Assembly: GCF_004795915.1 (NCBI RefSeq)
Contig: NZ_CP039253.1
Location: 1,488,001-1,552,000, forward strand
Direction of reading: 5' to 3'
Origin: Rhodococcus sp. PAMC28707
Lineage (GTDB): Bacteria; Actinomycetota; Actinomycetes; Mycobacteriales; Mycobacteriaceae
DNA length: 64,000 nucleotides
The position numbers and the translations under genes are program-made. The notes under the pieces were generated by a model. That model had not been told where the DNA came from and ran no database searches. It was given only the letters and a program-made list of their open reading frames with translations. The first letter of the stretch is position 1; each line of letters begins with the position of its first letter. Below, one piece after another: positions 44,013-53,649 of the stretch.

Positions 44013-44425
44013 TCAGTCAGGGTTCGTGGGTGCGCGAAGGCATCGGTCTATTGCACAAATCGTGTGGAATATGCACGCTGAATGATTCGCCGGTCTTGCG
44101 ATGGTTGTCGATTGACACGTTACCTACGCCGCCGCGGCAGGGTCCGACCCCACACGGCATAGCCAGTCAACACAACAGGGGCACTAGCACGTTCCGAACC
44201 AAGAATCCCACTCTGTGGGAGGCGTTTCACCGTGCACGTTCCCTTTTCTGCTCCCCTAGCAACTCCATGCAGCTCGCACCGAACTCAGCAGGCGTAGCCG
44301 CGTCCCTAGTTCCCTGGATGAAACAATTAGGGGCCGCTGCTCCAATATGAGCAGTCCTAACATCTAAGATATGCATGGTGCCCTGCAACCGAGTGCCTGT
44401 CCGAATAATCGGTTAACGTCGGGTC
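44013..44425. other. Non-coding stretch upstream of the Schlafen-like gene
   Basis: About 410 bases without a convincing gene. It should hold the promoter of the gene starting at 44426. I see no repeat or RNA structure that I can name. Confidence 0.35.
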
Positions 44426-45376
44426 GTGGACAAACGTCGTTTCGAGGCCCATATCGCCAGTATTGTTGATCACGTTGTCGCGGGCGGGACTGCAGAAGAT
44501 GATTATGTTGAGTGCAAGGCTGAGTGGCCCACCAGCGACCTACGCAAGACAGCCCGACAGATCGCTGGGCTCTGCAATGCTGCCCGTGGTGACGACGCCA
44601 TCTGGATTGTCGGTCTCGACGAGGATGGGCATCGAGTGGTTCCGGATACTCAGACCGAAATCGCGAACTGGTGGCCAGGAGTCGAGCGGTGGTTCGACGG
44701 TCAACCACCAGACATCTCAGTACTGCTTGTGACGTCAATTCATGGCCGCGTCATTGCGTTGTCCTTCGCGACCGACCGCTCACCCTACATGGTTACGACA
44801 GACAACGGGAGCATCAGCCGCGAGGCCCCATGGAGGGTGGGCAACCAGACGAGAACGGCAACCAGATCGCAGCTTCTCAGTCTGCTGGTCTCGAACACTG
44901 CAGTGCCTGATCTTGAGCTAATAAATCCCGAAGTCTTCTGCTTGGCACCTACTACCACGGTCGACAACTTGTCCTTCGAGACGAGTCTCTTCATCTACTC
45001 GAACAATACGGTGATGCTTCCCAACCACCGATGGTCCTTGACGATCTCCAGCGATGAGTGGGAGGCCGAGGGTTGGGGACCGCTAACGCCGGCCCTGCAG
45101 GTCAATCGGGTTGGCGTTGACGTTGACGGTCCGGGCGTCCGAGTTAGTGACCACTCCGGTCTCTACGTGAACGGCTCGGGACGCGTAAACCTACGCGCCG
45201 AACTGAATGCAGGCGACAGCTGGTCTCTTGACCACCGACGAACTCTTTCGCTGCAACCGGAACTCCACGTAGTTCTCGACATGCCGATCGGCCGAGAAAT
45301 TCGATCTGCCCGGTCAGCGACAACACTTCAGCACAACCCTTCGTCGACCGCTAGCAAACACTGGCGGATTCCGTGA
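44426..45376 (+). CDS. Schlafen/AlbA_2-domain protein
   Basis: A 316-residue protein with a GTG start. Residues ~20-130 match the AlbA_2 (Schlafen-type, formerly AAA_4) fold: EDDYVECKAEWPTSDLRKTARQIAGLCNAARGDDAIWIVGLDEDGH. The acidic and Lys residues in VECKAEW sit where the nuclease-like site of this family lies. The C-terminal half is beta-rich and unlike known domains. Such proteins occur in anti-phage loci. It lies ~330 bases upstream of the PHP-AAA gene, in the same orientation, and may belong with it. Confidence 0.65.
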   Translation: MDKRRFEAHIASIVDHVVAGGTAEDDYVECKAEWPTSDLRKTARQIAGLCNAARGDDAIWIVGLDEDGHRVVPDTQTEIANWWPGVERWFDGQPPDISVLLVTSIHGRVIALSFATDRSPYMVTTDNGSISREAPWRVGNQTRTATRSQLLSLLVSNTAVPDLELINPEVFCLAPTTTVDNLSFETSLFIYSNNTVMLPNHRWSLTISSDEWEAEGWGPLTPALQVNRVGVDVDGPGVRVSDHSGLYVNGSGRVNLRAELNAGDSWSLDHRRTLSLQPELHVVLDMPIGREIRSARSATTLQHNPSSTASKHWRIP

Positions 45377-45702
45377 CTACTCGACGGTGTGGCCACCTGA
45401 TGGGACCGGAGCGCCAACGGTCCACGCAGACCGAATCGACGCTTCGTTTGATCTCCAAAAGCCCTCAACGAAACCCAAGCCGTACCCGGCATCCGTGGAC
45501 GGCGTCGCTGAATTCGGACCAGACGGTCATGATCGCCAACTGGACGCCCAATGCGAGAACGTCAACGTAGACGAGGGCATGCCCTGCGACCGATTCCGCA
45601 AATGCGACGGATTCCCGCATACGTGTCGGGGTCACTGACTACTGTATTGAACCTACTAGGAGTGTTGGCAGCAGTTGGTTTTTGCGAAGCATGGGGGATG
45701 GA
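45377..45702. other. Gap between the Schlafen-like and PHP-AAA genes
   Basis: 326 bases. An 83-codon open frame (45387-45638) exists but has no clear ribosome site or family. It may be an eroded C-terminus of the preceding gene or non-coding. Confidence 0.35.
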
Positions 45703-48117
45703 ATGGTCAGCACTAAGACGCAGGGGGCTCGATGGGTGCGAGCAGCACTGCAAGTAAATCCCTACGAGTATCAGGGCAGGAGTTCACCGTCGCGGACATA
45801 CATCACGGAGTCTGATTACAACCGTGCGCTCTTGGACGCGTGCGAGTTACAGGGCATCGAGCTATTTGCCGTCACCGATCATTGGAGAGTTGACTCAGCG
45901 CTGCAACTGATTCGCGATGCGGCCGATCGAGGAATCGTTGCTCTTCCTGGATTCGAAGCAAACTCCGCCGAGGGTGTTCATATTCTAGTGATCTTCGAGA
46001 CAGATACTGATTCCACGGCGATCAACGCCGCGATCGGGATGTGTGGCGTCTCACCTGGCTGCGCCAATGGGACTCCTGGTTTATCGTTCACCGATATTCT
46101 TGAGAAGATGACGGCGCAGGGAGCGCTGGTAATTCCTGCGCACGTGAATGTTCCGAACAGCGGATTGTTGACTGGCCGTGGGGGTCCGCCACTCGTTACA
46201 AAAATAATGCACCCTTCCCTTCACGCCCTAGGCATTACGCCTAGCCAACCCGATGGCACCGATCAGACACCAATCGTCAACGGCAGTAAGCCATACGACA
46301 GAGCACACCCTCTTGCCATTGTGTACGCAGATGACGTGACGAAGCCCGCGACCCTCCAGGACCAAGGAGCGAGTTGCTGGTACAAGATCAGCAGACTTTC
46401 CGTCGATAGCCTCAAACTCGCGGTCAGGACACCCGAGACTCGAATTTCATTAACAGATCCTGCCGTTGAGCCACGACCCATGCTGAAAGAAATTTCTTGG
46501 GTGGGGGGTTATCTTGACGGTGTCAAGATCCCATTTTCAACCGACCTCACGGCACTCATCGGCGGACGTGGAACCGGCAAATCTACTGCCATCGAAAGTC
46601 TTCGATTCGTACTAGGAATTACACCGATTGGCGCGGACGCTCAGCGTGACCACAACAACATCGTCAAAGGTGTCCTAAAATCAGGCACGGTGGTAAAGCT
46701 TCTTGTCGAAACCTCGGCGCCATCGTTGCGAACCTTCGCTGTTGAACGATCAATCAACAACCTACCGGTAGTTAAAGACGAGAGCGGCACCGTTACGAGT
46801 CTCCAGCCGTCCGACGTAATAGCGAATGTGGAGATTTTTGGTCAACACGAGTTAGCCGAACTGACGAACGACAGCTCAAAGGTTGCAAGCATGCTGCAGC
46901 GTTTCCAGGGAAGTAGCGATCTGAGCGCCGATCATATCGAAACCCTGTCCGACCTTCGAGACAATCGCGAACAGCTCAAGCGTGTGGAAGAAAGCCGGGC
47001 GCAGTTAGAAGATGAACTCGCGGACATTCCTCGGCTCAAGGAGCAGGTTCAGCATTACACCGATACCGACGTGCCGACGAGATTAAAAGAGGTGACGCGG
47101 CTGACGCAAGACGACGCTGTATTCGCTGAAGCGAGGGAGCGCGTAAGTTCAGCGATAGAAACCTTGACACCTCTTACAGATCCAGAGCTCGCAGCGAAGC
47201 TTGCAGCGGACTTCGAGAACATAGCCGATTCACCCCATGTTGCGTACCTCGAACGAGTTCAATCTGCGTCGATAACACTCTCCACCACACTCGCCTCGCT
47301 CGCCGCAGCAGCCCAAGATGCATTAGCATCCGCATCCGCAGTCATCGCCACCGCGCAGTCCGAGTGGACAGATGCAGTCCGCGTGCAACGAAATGAACAT
47401 GATGAAGTGCTTCGAAAGCTCGTTGAAGAAGGACTTGAACCAAACAAGTATCTGGACACTACAAAGGCCCTTGAGACGTTAAAAGCCAAAGAGTCTCGAC
47501 GAGCGAGCATTGCAACCACCCGCCAGAGTCTGCAATCCGAAAGAATTACCCTCCTACAGACTCTCGGAAGCCACGAAAATAATCGAGCAAGGGAACTGAC
47601 CTCAGCGGTGCGCGCCGCGAATGCCACGACCGGCGGTGTTGTGATCGTAAAGCCGGTCCCCGCCAGTGACCGCGGCCATATTAAATCGTTGATCGAGCAG
47701 TGCACCTCCGGTCAGCGCAATCGCATCATGGCGGCGGTCGATCAAGAGAATTTCTCGACTCGCGAATTTGTCGAAGCAGCTAGGAGAGGAGAGAGCGAGC
47801 TAAACACAAATTACTCCATCGTTGGTGCTCAGGCTCGATCAGTCCTTGAGGCCGGAGAGCACTTGTTCCGACAGCTTGAAGAATTGTCAGTGGGCCAGGC
47901 GGTCGAAGTCCAACTGGACGTCCAAGCAGGAACAAGCACTCGCGAATTTAAGAAAATGGGCGACCTGTCGAAGGGCCAAAGCGCCACCGCTCTGCTGCTT
48001 CTTCTTCTCGGCGCGTCTAATGCACCACTCGTGATTGACCAACCAGAAGATGATCTGGATAACCGGTTTGTTTACGATGGAATAGTAAAAAACCTTCGAA
48101 ACCTGAAGGGGAAATGA
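45703..48117 (+). pseudogene. PHP-AAA ATPase, TrlF type, 5' part (interrupted by IS)
   Basis: About 804 residues from MVSTKTQGARW at 45703 (the frame opens at 45682). A PHP-like domain at residues 1-250 includes ELFAVTDHWRVDSAL and ALPGFEANSAEGVHILVIFE, but the first HxH metal motif reads LQVNPYEYQ. An SMC-like ATPase follows: Walker A GGRGTGKST (~residue 286), a long coiled coil (~400-650), signature DLSKGQSA (~754), and Walker B PLVIDQPEDDLDNRF. After KNLRNLKGK the IS supplies the stop. The missing end lies at 49413-49628. TrlF-type ATPases are seen in phage-defence settings. Confidence 0.85.
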
Positions 48118-48169
48118 TCGGCCCAGGGATTTCGGACAGTGGACCCGCTTAGAATAGGGATCTACTGAA

Positions 48170-48478
48170 ATGAGCCAGTCCAGCATGAGCAGATCGCGTC
48201 GATCGTTCAGTCCCGAGTTCAAGGACGAACTGTGCCGAGAGGTCATCGACTCCTCCAAGCCGATCAGCGAAGTCGCCAAGGCCTACAACGTCGGTGACGA
48301 CAGTCTGCGCCGGTGGCTGGTGAAGTATCGGGACACTCACGGCGGCGGCCCGGACACCGAACTCACCCTCACCGAACGAGCCCGCCTCGCCCAACTCGAA
48401 CGGGAGAATCGAGAACTTCGAGCCGAGGCAGCCTTCCTGAAAAAAGCAGCCTCGTACTTTGCACGGGAGCCACGGTAG
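48170..48478 (+). CDS. IS3-family transposase OrfA
   Basis: 102 residues. SRRSFSPEFKDELCREVIDSS and SEVAKAYNVGDDSLRRWLVKY form the helix-turn-helix, and a coil (ARLAQLERENRELRAEAAFL) follows. The run AAAAAAG at 48440-48446 is a typical -1 slippery site that would fuse OrfA to OrfB. Confidence 0.92.
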   Translation: MSQSSMSRSRRSFSPEFKDELCREVIDSSKPISEVAKAYNVGDDSLRRWLVKYRDTHGGGPDTELTLTERARLAQLERENRELRAEAAFLKKAASYFAREPR

Positions 48479-49371
48479 TGGCGAAGTACGAGTTCATCGA
48501 TTCCTATGTCGCGGACGACTCCGCGGTAGTACCGATCACCGACCGCTGCCGCTGGCTCGCGGTCTCCACCTCCGGGTTCTACCACTGGAAAAGCCGGCCG
48601 CAATCAGCAACCGCGATCCGCAGAGATACTCTGGCACAACGTATTCGGGTGTTCTTCGGGCTCTCGCACGGCACGTACGGATACCGCCGCATCCACGCAG
48701 ATCTGCGAGCAGCCGAGATTGAATGCTCCCCGGAACTGGTCCGATCGATCATGCGCGACGAGGACCTCGCGCCGTGCCAGCCGCGGCCGTTCCGGGTCAC
48801 TACCGACTCCGACCCGAACAGCGAGCCGGTCGTGCCGGATCTGCTCGTGCGCGACTTCTCCGCTGATCGCCCAGGAGCGAAGTTCGTCGGCGACATCACC
48901 TACATCCACACCTGGCAGGGGTTCGTATATCTCGCGACGGTCATCGACTGCTACTCCCGCAAAGTCGTGGGCTGGTCGATCGCAGACCATATGCGTACCG
49001 AACTGGTGGCGGCGGCGTTGACGAATGCGGCATCGACGACCCTGATCGAGTCGGGAGCGATTTTTCACTCCGATCGCGGCAGTGTCTACGCATCGCGGGC
49101 CTACCGGGCTTTGGTGAGCTCGCTGGGGATGCGGTCGTCCATAGGGCGGACCGGGGTGTGTTGGGACAACAGTATGGCGGAAAGTTTCTTCGCGGCCCTC
49201 AAGAACGAGTGCGTCTACCGAACGATCTATCCCACGAAAGACAAAGCGCGACAAGATGTCATCAGATATATCGAAGGGTTCTACAATCCACGACGCCGGC
49301 ATTCGGCAATCGGGTACCGATCCCCGAACGACGTCCACTACAGTTATCGGCAGCCCGCGATCGCGGCCTGA
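48478..49371 (+). CDS. IS3-family transposase OrfB
   Basis: 297 residues from the GTG that overlaps the orfA stop. The DDE catalytic core is intact: the Asp in FVGDITYIHTWQGFVYLATV, the Asp in IFHSDRGSVY, and the Glu in WDNSMAESFFAALKNE. RRRHSAIGYRSPND is the usual C-terminal end. It would normally be made as an OrfAB fusion through the upstream slippery run. The copy looks intact and could still transpose. Confidence 0.93.
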   Translation: MAKYEFIDSYVADDSAVVPITDRCRWLAVSTSGFYHWKSRPQSATAIRRDTLAQRIRVFFGLSHGTYGYRRIHADLRAAEIECSPELVRSIMRDEDLAPCQPRPFRVTTDSDPNSEPVVPDLLVRDFSADRPGAKFVGDITYIHTWQGFVYLATVIDCYSRKVVGWSIADHMRTELVAAALTNAASTTLIESGAIFHSDRGSVYASRAYRALVSSLGMRSSIGRTGVCWDNSMAESFFAALKNECVYRTIYPTKDKARQDVIRYIEGFYNPRRRHSAIGYRSPNDVHYSYRQPAIAA

Positions 49372-49412
49372 GAATAGTCATCTCCATTGTCCGAAATCCT
49401 CGCGGCAGATCA

Positions 49413-49628
49413 AAACGCCAAATCGTAGCAAGCACCCACAATGCAAATGTCCCGGTATTGGGCGATGCCGAACTGATAATTACACTGGAAGGGGACGGAC
49501 AGCACGGACGCACCGCGGTTGACGGAGTCGGTTCTCTTGACGATGGCTCAATACGGTCACACGTCGAGAACATCTTAGAAGGCGGGCCCGCAGCGTTCAA
49601 TGCGCGCCACCATCTTTACGGCTTTTAG
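49413..49628 (+). pseudogene. Detached 3' end of the PHP-AAA gene
   Basis: About 71 residues starting KRQIVASTHNANVPVLGDAELIIT and ending LYGF with a TAG at 49626. STHNANVPVLGDAEL is the H-loop region expected right after the Walker B and D-loop of TrlF/SMC-like ATPases. The frame continues that of the upstream part if the IS and one AAA are removed. Confidence 0.88.
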
Positions 49629-49888
49629 TTGGTTCAACCAACGTCGCACTCCTGGTCGCATCCGTACTGTGGCTGCGGCGTGAAATCACGGGCAGTTAGG
49701 CATCTCAATTAAGTGCGGTTACCGCGCCGCAGGCGACACAACGAAGTTGTCCTGCGGCGCAAGCTTCTCGACTTGGCCGCGTGCTTCCACGCCCGGCCTT
49801 CCAGATGGTCGCGATTAGGTCAGTAATTCACTGCTAGCGCACTTGCCGTCAATTCCAGACTGTCGGGTTGGTGGTGTAGTAACGACGC

Positions 49889-52153
49889 ATGACTACCCTC
49901 GATTCGACCGACGATCAGCGATCAGAGCCGTTCGAGAAGGCCTGGCAATGTCTGGATGCAGCGCACCAGCTTCGTCGCGACATCGCGACGCACTGGGAAG
50001 ATCTGGACATCGACAGCGCACTGCGCTGCTGGATCGAGACTGACGAACGAGGCCTCGGCGAGCTTGGCGTGTCGGTCGAGTGTCCAACGCAGGCCGACGC
50101 TTTGCAACAGTGTGGCCGAGACTTCATTGCTGCAGTGCGGGACAGCCTGAACGCGGCAATCCAGGCCACTGAGAGACTGACTTCGGGCATCACACCCACG
50201 CCTGATCGACCGATCCAATTCCCGCTTTGTTCAACCCCGTCCGAGTTCAGTGAGCTTCACCGCTCCGGCGCGTTGGATGGTCTCCGCCCCGACCACCTGC
50301 AGCTCCTCGAGCTGTTCCAGCCCTACGCAATCGAAGCAGAAACTCCTACACAAATCTCAATGCTGCGGTCGGCAATGGGCTTGCTAAAGAATGTCGTCGC
50401 CCTCGTCCCAGACGCGGAGGTTTTTGGAATATGGGCACACTCAGCTCAGCCGACCGTGCTGGTGGACCCACCGCACAAAATTGTCGAACTAGTTGCCGAG
50501 CCGCCCACACTCGTCCAGACACCAATCACGATCGCGCGGTTCCGGGTAGAACCAGCCGACGGCGGGCGAGGCCTGCGCGGTCGGCCGGGCGTTGCCCTCG
50601 ACATCGCGTTCGCGCTACCTCCATGGCCTAGCAACCCAGACAAAGACACGGTCGGCCGCCGATGTGCCTCACTTCTCGCAGTTGTAGCCGAAATTGTTCG
50701 CGGCTTCGAGCGCTCGGTTGGTATGCGCGAAGCGCCCCGCCGCCCGGACCTCGACTTGGACGTGGACGTGGACGTGGACAATTTGACTACCGAAGACGAC
50801 ATCGACCCTGGCACTTGGGCACCGGTCGATCACTCGAATTATCCAGACCTCGAACCCCAGCTCGCTGAGTCCGAACTCGGCCTGGCGGTCTATCGGGATG
50901 ACGACGACAACATGGTCATGCTGGTCCACACTGAAACCGGTGTTTTCGGGCGGACGATTCCACACGCCCGAGTCCTCGAACCAGCAGTGCGTCGAGGTAC
51001 TGCAGCCGAGAACGCGACCCTCGCCGCTGCGGCACAGTGGGGGCTCCCCGATTTCGTGTTGCCACCCAAGAAGATCGCTAAAGGCACAGCATCCCGTGAG
51101 CTCGGCGACGGTACAGTCATCTTCGGAAATCGAGCACTTGCCATCCAGGTGAAGTCCCGCGATGTGCCCACCGACGCAAACCCTGCGCGCGAACTGAAGT
51201 GGATTGCCAAGAACGCCGCGAAGGGCGCACGACAGGCCGCAGGCACAGTACGAACCCTTACTTCCACACCCAAGACCCTTCACAACGCTCGGGGCCGCTC
51301 GATACACGTCGACGCCGCGGCATACGCATGGGTGGGTGTCGTGATAATCGATCACGACCAGCCGCCCGAGCACATCTCAACCGTCTCATCGACGCCCTCG
51401 CTTGCAGTAGTAGCTCTTCTACGGCGTGAGTGGGAATTCCTCTTCGACCAGATGAGGTCGATCACCGCCGTCGGCGCATACATTCACCGAATAGAAGACG
51501 ACGAAGTCGCACCCGGTGAACATGTGCCACACTATTTCGAGCTCGCGAATGCCGACCTCGAAGCAACCCGGAACGCAGATACCGACCACAACTATCCAGC
51601 ACTAGCCCAACACATTTCGTACCCCCTCTTGCCGAGGGAGCCAGCATCGAGCATCGACACCGCAGGGGCAGCGCTGTATCGCCAGCTGCTTGAGGACGTC
51701 GCTACGTCGTCTTGGGATGGTCCCGAACTCGACCGCTTGAACGTGCTGCACATGCTCGACCAGCATCCCGTACTAGAGCGGGCCGCGATCGGCCGACGAC
51801 TGCTCAACCAGCTCCGAATCGCTCGAGACGCCCTCAATCGTGAGACGCGGTTTGAGGCTCGCCGTTACTGGCTGGGAGACAATCACTTGCAATTGGCCTT
51901 CAGCGTGCTGAACCATCTCAGCGGACACCATCAAGCAGTCGTCCGTGGGTGGACGATGCTCCGCCACCACGAATGGATCTCCAGGCTTCCCGCCGACACA
52001 GTTGATTCGTGCCGGACAGTCGCGATCCTACTCACTCCCCGGCACGATGGCCTTCGCCCATGGGACACAACAATGTACGTCCTTCTCGGGGATGTTGATA
52101 TTGACGAAGAAGAGCTAGAGTCGTACCGTCAAATATTCGGCAGCACAGCATAA
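49889..52153 (+). CDS. Large protein with a PD-(D/E)xK-like motif, candidate nuclease
   Basis: 754 residues; I do not recognise the whole protein. Residues ~1-300 are mostly helical (WQCLDAAHQLRRDIATHW, DFIAAVRDSLNAAIQATERL). Residues ~285-300 hold an acidic Asp-Val run. Around residues 395-425 the segment SRELGDGTVIFGNRALAIQVKSRD fits the core of a PD-(D/E)xK nuclease in its QxK form, as in Mrr-like enzymes. The C-terminal third is helical without motifs. Its location between the PHP-AAA remnant and an AbiE pair suggests a defence or toxin function. The 260 bases upstream (49629-49888) hold no gene. Confidence 0.6.
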   Translation: MTTLDSTDDQRSEPFEKAWQCLDAAHQLRRDIATHWEDLDIDSALRCWIETDERGLGELGVSVECPTQADALQQCGRDFIAAVRDSLNAAIQATERLTSGITPTPDRPIQFPLCSTPSEFSELHRSGALDGLRPDHLQLLELFQPYAIEAETPTQISMLRSAMGLLKNVVALVPDAEVFGIWAHSAQPTVLVDPPHKIVELVAEPPTLVQTPITIARFRVEPADGGRGLRGRPGVALDIAFALPPWPSNPDKDTVGRRCASLLAVVAEIVRGFERSVGMREAPRRPDLDLDVDVDVDNLTTEDDIDPGTWAPVDHSNYPDLEPQLAESELGLAVYRDDDDNMVMLVHTETGVFGRTIPHARVLEPAVRRGTAAENATLAAAAQWGLPDFVLPPKKIAKGTASRELGDGTVIFGNRALAIQVKSRDVPTDANPARELKWIAKNAAKGARQAAGTVRTLTSTPKTLHNARGRSIHVDAAAYAWVGVVIIDHDQPPEHISTVSSTPSLAVVALLRREWEFLFDQMRSITAVGAYIHRIEDDEVAPGEHVPHYFELANADLEATRNADTDHNYPALAQHISYPLLPREPASSIDTAGAALYRQLLEDVATSSWDGPELDRLNVLHMLDQHPVLERAAIGRRLLNQLRIARDALNRETRFEARRYWLGDNHLQLAFSVLNHLSGHHQAVVRGWTMLRHHEWISRLPADTVDSCRTVAILLTPRHDGLRPWDTTMYVLLGDVDIDEEELESYRQIFGSTA

Positions 52154-52215
52154 TTCGCTCGCAGCCTGTCTGCATTGGGAGCCTATGCCGCAAGACTTTT
52201 TTTGCGACCGCACGA

Positions 52216-52872
52216 CTAACGCGTCCCCAGCGCCTGCCATGACCGGGCCACAAGGTTTGCCGCTTCGCGCGCTGTCACGGTCAGCCGCGTCTGTCCCGAT
52301 AGTTGGCTTTCCCAATCGGATTCGTTCGGTACGTCCGCGAACTGCCACTTCCCCGGCAGCTTGTTCGTGGGTCCGAACCTCCGATACAAATCCGCCACTT
52401 TCGGCTCGAATGCGTCAATCCTGTTCAGTGCCCACAAGTCCCACAGATCACGGGACGCCCGCCGATCACACCAGGTGGCCGTCTTACCCGCAACGAACGC
52501 GGGCCGCATTGGCACCGTCAACTCAGCTCCCGGTGCATCCTCATACCGCTGTTCGAGCCGCCGGTTCTCCAGCGGCCAGGCCGGGCGACCTTCCGCCGAC
52601 AGCAACTGCACCTTGACCGCCAGACCGGACTGCGACCTCAACACTGCACCGAGATGCTCGGGCACCTCGCTGATCGCCGGATCCCACACCAGTCGCCCGT
52701 GGCTGCGCATCACCGCGCGCGGGAGTGCACGATCGAGATCACGAGCGACCTCAGACCTCGAACCGACCGCACTCAGGTCGATGTCCTCGCTGAGACGACC
52801 ATCGACCAGATGGATTCGGGCCAAAGCTGTTCCGCCCACGAATACAACCCGGTCCGCGGAGTGCGCACTCAC
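52216..52872 (-). CDS. AbiEii-family nucleotidyltransferase toxin, N-terminus out of frame
   Basis: 218 residues from the GTG at 52872. VVFVGGTALARIHLVDGRLSEDIDL is the nucleotidyltransferase core with GG and DxD, and WCDRRASRDLWDLWAL is a conserved C-terminal segment. The natural N-terminal helix (VNADELASVAAQLGVARAQV to ISHLLGM) is encoded just upstream at 52869-52967 in another frame. That frame starts at a GTG that overlaps the abiEi stop. One missing base near 52870 separates the two frames. The catalytic core is intact, so a shortened toxin may be made, or the gene is dead. AbiEii-type toxins modify tRNA acceptor ends. Confidence 0.75.
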   Translation of the reverse strand: MSAHSADRVVFVGGTALARIHLVDGRLSEDIDLSAVGSRSEVARDLDRALPRAVMRSHGRLVWDPAISEVPEHLGAVLRSQSGLAVKVQLLSAEGRPAWPLENRRLEQRYEDAPGAELTVPMRPAFVAGKTATWCDRRASRDLWDLWALNRIDAFEPKVADLYRRFGPTNKLPGKWQFADVPNESDWESQLSGQTRLTVTAREAANLVARSWQALGTR

Positions 52873-52963
52873 ATACCGAGCAGGTGCGAGATCAGGTGAT
52901 CCCGCTCGACCTGGGCGCGCGCGACACCTAATTGCGCGGCCACCGAGGCCAACTCGTCTGCGT

Positions 52964-53623
52964 TCACCCTCGCTCCCCCAACCGACCCTGCAGCCGCGTC
53001 AGCGTCGTGCGCATTTTCTGAGCCCCAGCGATCTCCGCCAAAACGCCTCGGTCGCACTTCCGGTGCAACTGCTCCACTGCCGGCCACACCTCACCCTCGG
53101 CATCACCGAGCCCCGGACGCTTCACTAAATCCAACACCGTTTGCTCGGGCGTCGTCACTAACACCGGGCCCAGCTCGGTATCGATACGCTCCGCATCCAG
53201 ACGTGCCGTGTCGCGTACCACGAACCGAACCACCGCCTGCCGATCCGCCAACCGAATCGGATCGTGCCGCGTCGGGACTGCCACCACAGCCGTCGCCAAC
53301 GCCCGCGGAATCGCTCCGTGCAATCGGGCCGCGCTGACACCCATTACGACGGCATCGTCGGCGCTGTAGGCCGCAACCGCGATACCGGCTGCCGCTGCCT
53401 CCAAGCCAGGCATCCACTCGGTTCCGACCCGGTCGTCGGGCATCGCTACGTAGAAGCCCGTCGCCACTCGATGCAGCAGACCCACGTTCGTCAGCCTCGC
53501 AAGCTCGGCGCGCGGGTGCGCGTAGACATCGGCCGCCGTCGCGGCCCGCACCATCCGCATCGGAAGCCGCGCGAACTCGGGAGGTAACCCGGTTTGACGG
53601 CGTCGAACATCGCTAGTCGTCAC
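52964..53623 (-). CDS. AbiEi-family type IV antitoxin
   Basis: About 219 residues from the GTG at 53623, which has GGAGG five bases upstream (an in-frame ATG at 53635 covers that site). The sequence closely matches the orphan copy at 42360-43016, with about nine in ten residues identical in the stretches compared. LARLTNVGLLHRVATGFYVAMP is the winged-helix part. The stop overlaps the AbiEii start by GTGA, so antitoxin and toxin are coupled. A dyad operator candidate lies upstream. Confidence 0.78.
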   Translation of the reverse strand: MTTSDVRRRQTGLPPEFARLPMRMVRAATAADVYAHPRAELARLTNVGLLHRVATGFYVAMPDDRVGTEWMPGLEAAAAGIAVAAYSADDAVVMGVSAARLHGAIPRALATAVVAVPTRHDPIRLADRQAVVRFVVRDTARLDAERIDTELGPVLVTTPEQTVLDLVKRPGLGDAEGEVWPAVEQLHRKCDRGVLAEIAGAQKMRTTLTRLQGRLGERG

Positions 53624-53649
53624 AGTCACCTCCATAAAATGTCGGATAC

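Larger units (their letters stand above)
48115..49412 (+). mobile_element. IS3-family insertion sequence (copy 2)
   Basis: 1298 bases bounded by TGATC...GATCA ends with imperfect inverted repeats that share GGATTTCGGACA. The target duplication is AAA (48112-48114 and 49413-49415). Removing the element and one AAA restores the PHP-AAA reading frame exactly. It carries orfA and orfB with an A6G slippery site. It is a different IS from the copy at 40781-42135. Confidence 0.95.
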
